A DNA stretch of 64,000 nucleotides from PALSA-660 sp963726435 (lineage in GTDB: Bacteria > Actinomycetota > Coriobacteriia > Anaerosomatales > PALSA-660), in the NCBI GenBank assembly GCA_963726435.1, contig CAVSCJ010000005.1, positions 62,001-126,000 on the forward strand, read 5' to 3'. The notes under the pieces were generated by a model. It saw only the letters and a program-made list of their open reading frames with translations. It made no database searches and was not told where the DNA came from. A program made the position numbers and the translations under genes. Positions 62,890-64,000 of this stretch are shown here, piece by piece (position 1 is the first letter of the stretch; each line of letters begins with the position of its first letter).

Positions 62890-63897
62890 GTGCCCCATCT
62901 CCTCGAACCGCTGACGGACTGCAAGCTCGTCCTCAAGAACCGACTCGTGATGCCGCCGATGGCGACGTCGAAGGCCGACCCCGACGGGAGCATGAGCGGC
63001 GCACTGCTCGCGTACTACGACGAGAAGTCGCGCGGCGGCGCCATCGGGCTGATCATCACCGAGCACTGCTACATCACCAGGCAGGGCATGAACCGGGTCG
63101 GGCAACCCTCGATCGCGGATGACGGCACGATCGAAGGGTGGAGGGAGCTGACCTCGATCCTCCACGGCAACGGCTCGAAGGCGGTCATGCAGATCAACCA
63201 CGCGGGGGCCGCCAGCAGCGCCGCGGCCACGGGGCTCGAGGTGGTCGGCCCGTCGAACGTGCCTCTCCCCTTGGGCCGGCCCGAGACACCCCGAGGACTC
63301 ACGCACCGTGAGATCGACATCTTGGTCGGGCAGTTCGCCGCAGCGGCACGCCGAGTGAAGGAGGCCGGGTTCGACGGCGTGGAGATCCACGGCGCCCACG
63401 GATACTTGCTGAACCAGTTCTTCTCGCCGCTGACCAACAAGCGGACCGACGAATACGGAGGCGTCGTGTTCGGCAGGATCCGCCTGCATCTGGATGTGAT
63501 CGCTGCAGTGCGCGAGGCGGTCGGTGAGGAGTTCCCCGTCCTGTTGCGACTCGGCGCCCGCGACTACATGGAGGGCGGCACCCGCATCGAGGACAGCACG
63601 ATCGCGGCGGTCGAGTTCGAACGGGCCGGGGTCGATATCCTGGACGTCACCGGCGGCCTGACGGGCTACATCAGGCCGGGACACGACGAGCCGGGGTACT
63701 TCGCCGAGTTGTCCGAGGCCATCAAGGGCGTGGTGTCGATCCCGGTGATCCTCACCGGAGGCGTCACGGAACCGCAACACGCCGAGAGGCTCCTTGCCGA
63801 GGGCAAGGCCGACCTCATCGGCGTCGGCAGGGCGATCCTGGGCGATTCCTCGTGGGCCCAGCGGGCCGTCAGCTCACTCCAAGGGGGACCGGGCTAG
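62890..63897 (+). CDS. Old Yellow Enzyme-type NADH:flavin oxidoreductase
   Basis: This 335-residue FMN-dependent TIM-barrel ene-reductase has LKNRLVMPPMATSKADPDGS (FMN site), IITEHCYITRQGMNRVGQPSI, QINHAGAASS (Gln/His), GFDGVEIHGAHGYLLNQFFSPLTNKRTDEYGG (signature), and a C-terminal phosphate loop near VILTGGVTEPQHAERLL and ADLIGVGRAILGD. There is no Fe-S/FAD extension of 2,4-dienoyl-CoA reductase type, so it is a short OYE. GTG 62890 follows AGGAGG nine bases upstream. Confidence 0.92.
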   Translation: MPHLLEPLTDCKLVLKNRLVMPPMATSKADPDGSMSGALLAYYDEKSRGGAIGLIITEHCYITRQGMNRVGQPSIADDGTIEGWRELTSILHGNGSKAVMQINHAGAASSAAATGLEVVGPSNVPLPLGRPETPRGLTHREIDILVGQFAAAARRVKEAGFDGVEIHGAHGYLLNQFFSPLTNKRTDEYGGVVFGRIRLHLDVIAAVREAVGEEFPVLLRLGARDYMEGGTRIEDSTIAAVEFERAGVDILDVTGGLTGYIRPGHDEPGYFAELSEAIKGVVSIPVILTGGVTEPQHAERLLAEGKADLIGVGRAILGDSSWAQRAVSSLQGGPG

Positions 63898-64000
63898 GCG
63901 CCCGATCTCGCGAGCGGGCCGATACCGGCGAACACGTGCAGGGCCCGATCGCCCTCGATCGTCGGCGGCCCGCAGACTTCCACCGGACCGGACCTGCCGT
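63894..64000 (-). CDS. C-terminal end of an unidentified protein, cut by window edge
   Basis: On the minus strand one frame is open from the window edge to a TAG at 63896-63894, overlapping the OYE stop. It encodes PVEVCGPPTIEGDRALHVFAGIG then PLARSGA, which has plausible composition and strand pattern. With 34 codons visible no family can be named. The call rests on the stop-to-stop overlap and codon use like the neighbours. Confidence 0.4.
   Translation of the reverse strand, partial: GRSGPVEVCGPPTIEGDRALHVFAGIGPLARSGA

Overview
The window is a dense, high-GC bacterial chromosome segment. About 60 genes are packed with 4-bp stop/start overlaps, frequent GTG and TTG starts, and mostly minus-strand operons. 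The gene mix suggests an anaerobic or microaerobic high-GC Gram-positive-type bacterium: System I cytochrome c maturation, type III pantothenate kinase, the tilS-hpt-ftsH-folE-folP arrangement, BioY with BirA, ferredoxin-thioredoxin-reductase-like and radical SAM proteins. My best guess is Actinomycetota near the deep Coriobacteriia/OPB41 lineage. That placement is inference, since no rRNA or ribosomal protein gene is present. No tRNA, rRNA, CRISPR array, insertion sequence or prophage was recognised.

Layout. 1-7.8 kb (minus): a haem and cytochrome c operon, ccmE-ccmF-ccmA-ccmB-ccmC-ccmD-like-hemX/ccsA-like-siroheme dehydrogenase-SDR remnant-hemA (hemA runs off the left edge). 7.8-9.3 kb: a quinate-5-dehydrogenase-like gene with its putative regulator and a 20-bp palindromic operator. 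9.4-14.9 kb: CCA-adding enzyme, coaX, an OmpR-type two-component pair and a GAF/degenerate-phosphatase protein. 15.0-24.1 kb (minus): cofactor genes bioY, birA, dedA, nadC-nadB-nadA, panC-panB, with a BirA-like operator before bioY. 24.1-30.8 kb (minus): tilS-hpt-ftsH-folE-folP-unknown-folK. 30.8-37.8 kb (minus): a ClC-family protein with CBS domains, then a complete branched-chain amino-acid ABC importer. 38.0-40.9 kb (minus): cysK with an Rrf2/CymR-like regulator, then glutaredoxin plus a fused FTR-catalytic/Rieske protein. 40.9-44.2 kb (plus): two membrane-anchored extracytoplasmic proteins, one a beta-propeller, and a ferredoxin-like protein. 44.2-49.6 kb: a YhaN/YhaO-like nuclease pair and a cyclic-2,3-diphosphoglycerate-synthetase-like P-loop protein. 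49.6-55.4 kb: a chagasin-like inhibitor, a secreted NlpC/P60-like protein, a coiled-coil protein, DUF1611/DgcN-like and an M19 dipeptidase. 55.5-61.2 kb: transporters and glycosyltransferases. 61.2-64 kb: a B12-binding radical SAM enzyme and an Old Yellow Enzyme relative.

Sequence quality matters when reading this annotation. Many genes in 1-6.9 kb and 32.7-39.4 kb carry single-base indels that break otherwise intact, motif-complete proteins. Where I could restore the frame by eye, the usual fix was removal of one extra base. I read these as consensus errors rather than decay, and list the genes as single broken CDSs. No gene-free stretch exceeds 300 bases. The largest gaps (37775-38062, about 288 bp; 47971-48211; 53065-53283; 7632-7839) hold the promoter or operator candidates listed, or nothing I recognise.

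The most unusual items are the glutaredoxin/FTR-Rieske fusion pair beside cysK and a CymR-like regulator, an interlocked pair of perfect 12-bp inverted repeats upstream of hemA, and a CxxxY-type CcmE with an apparent extra OB-fold-like domain.
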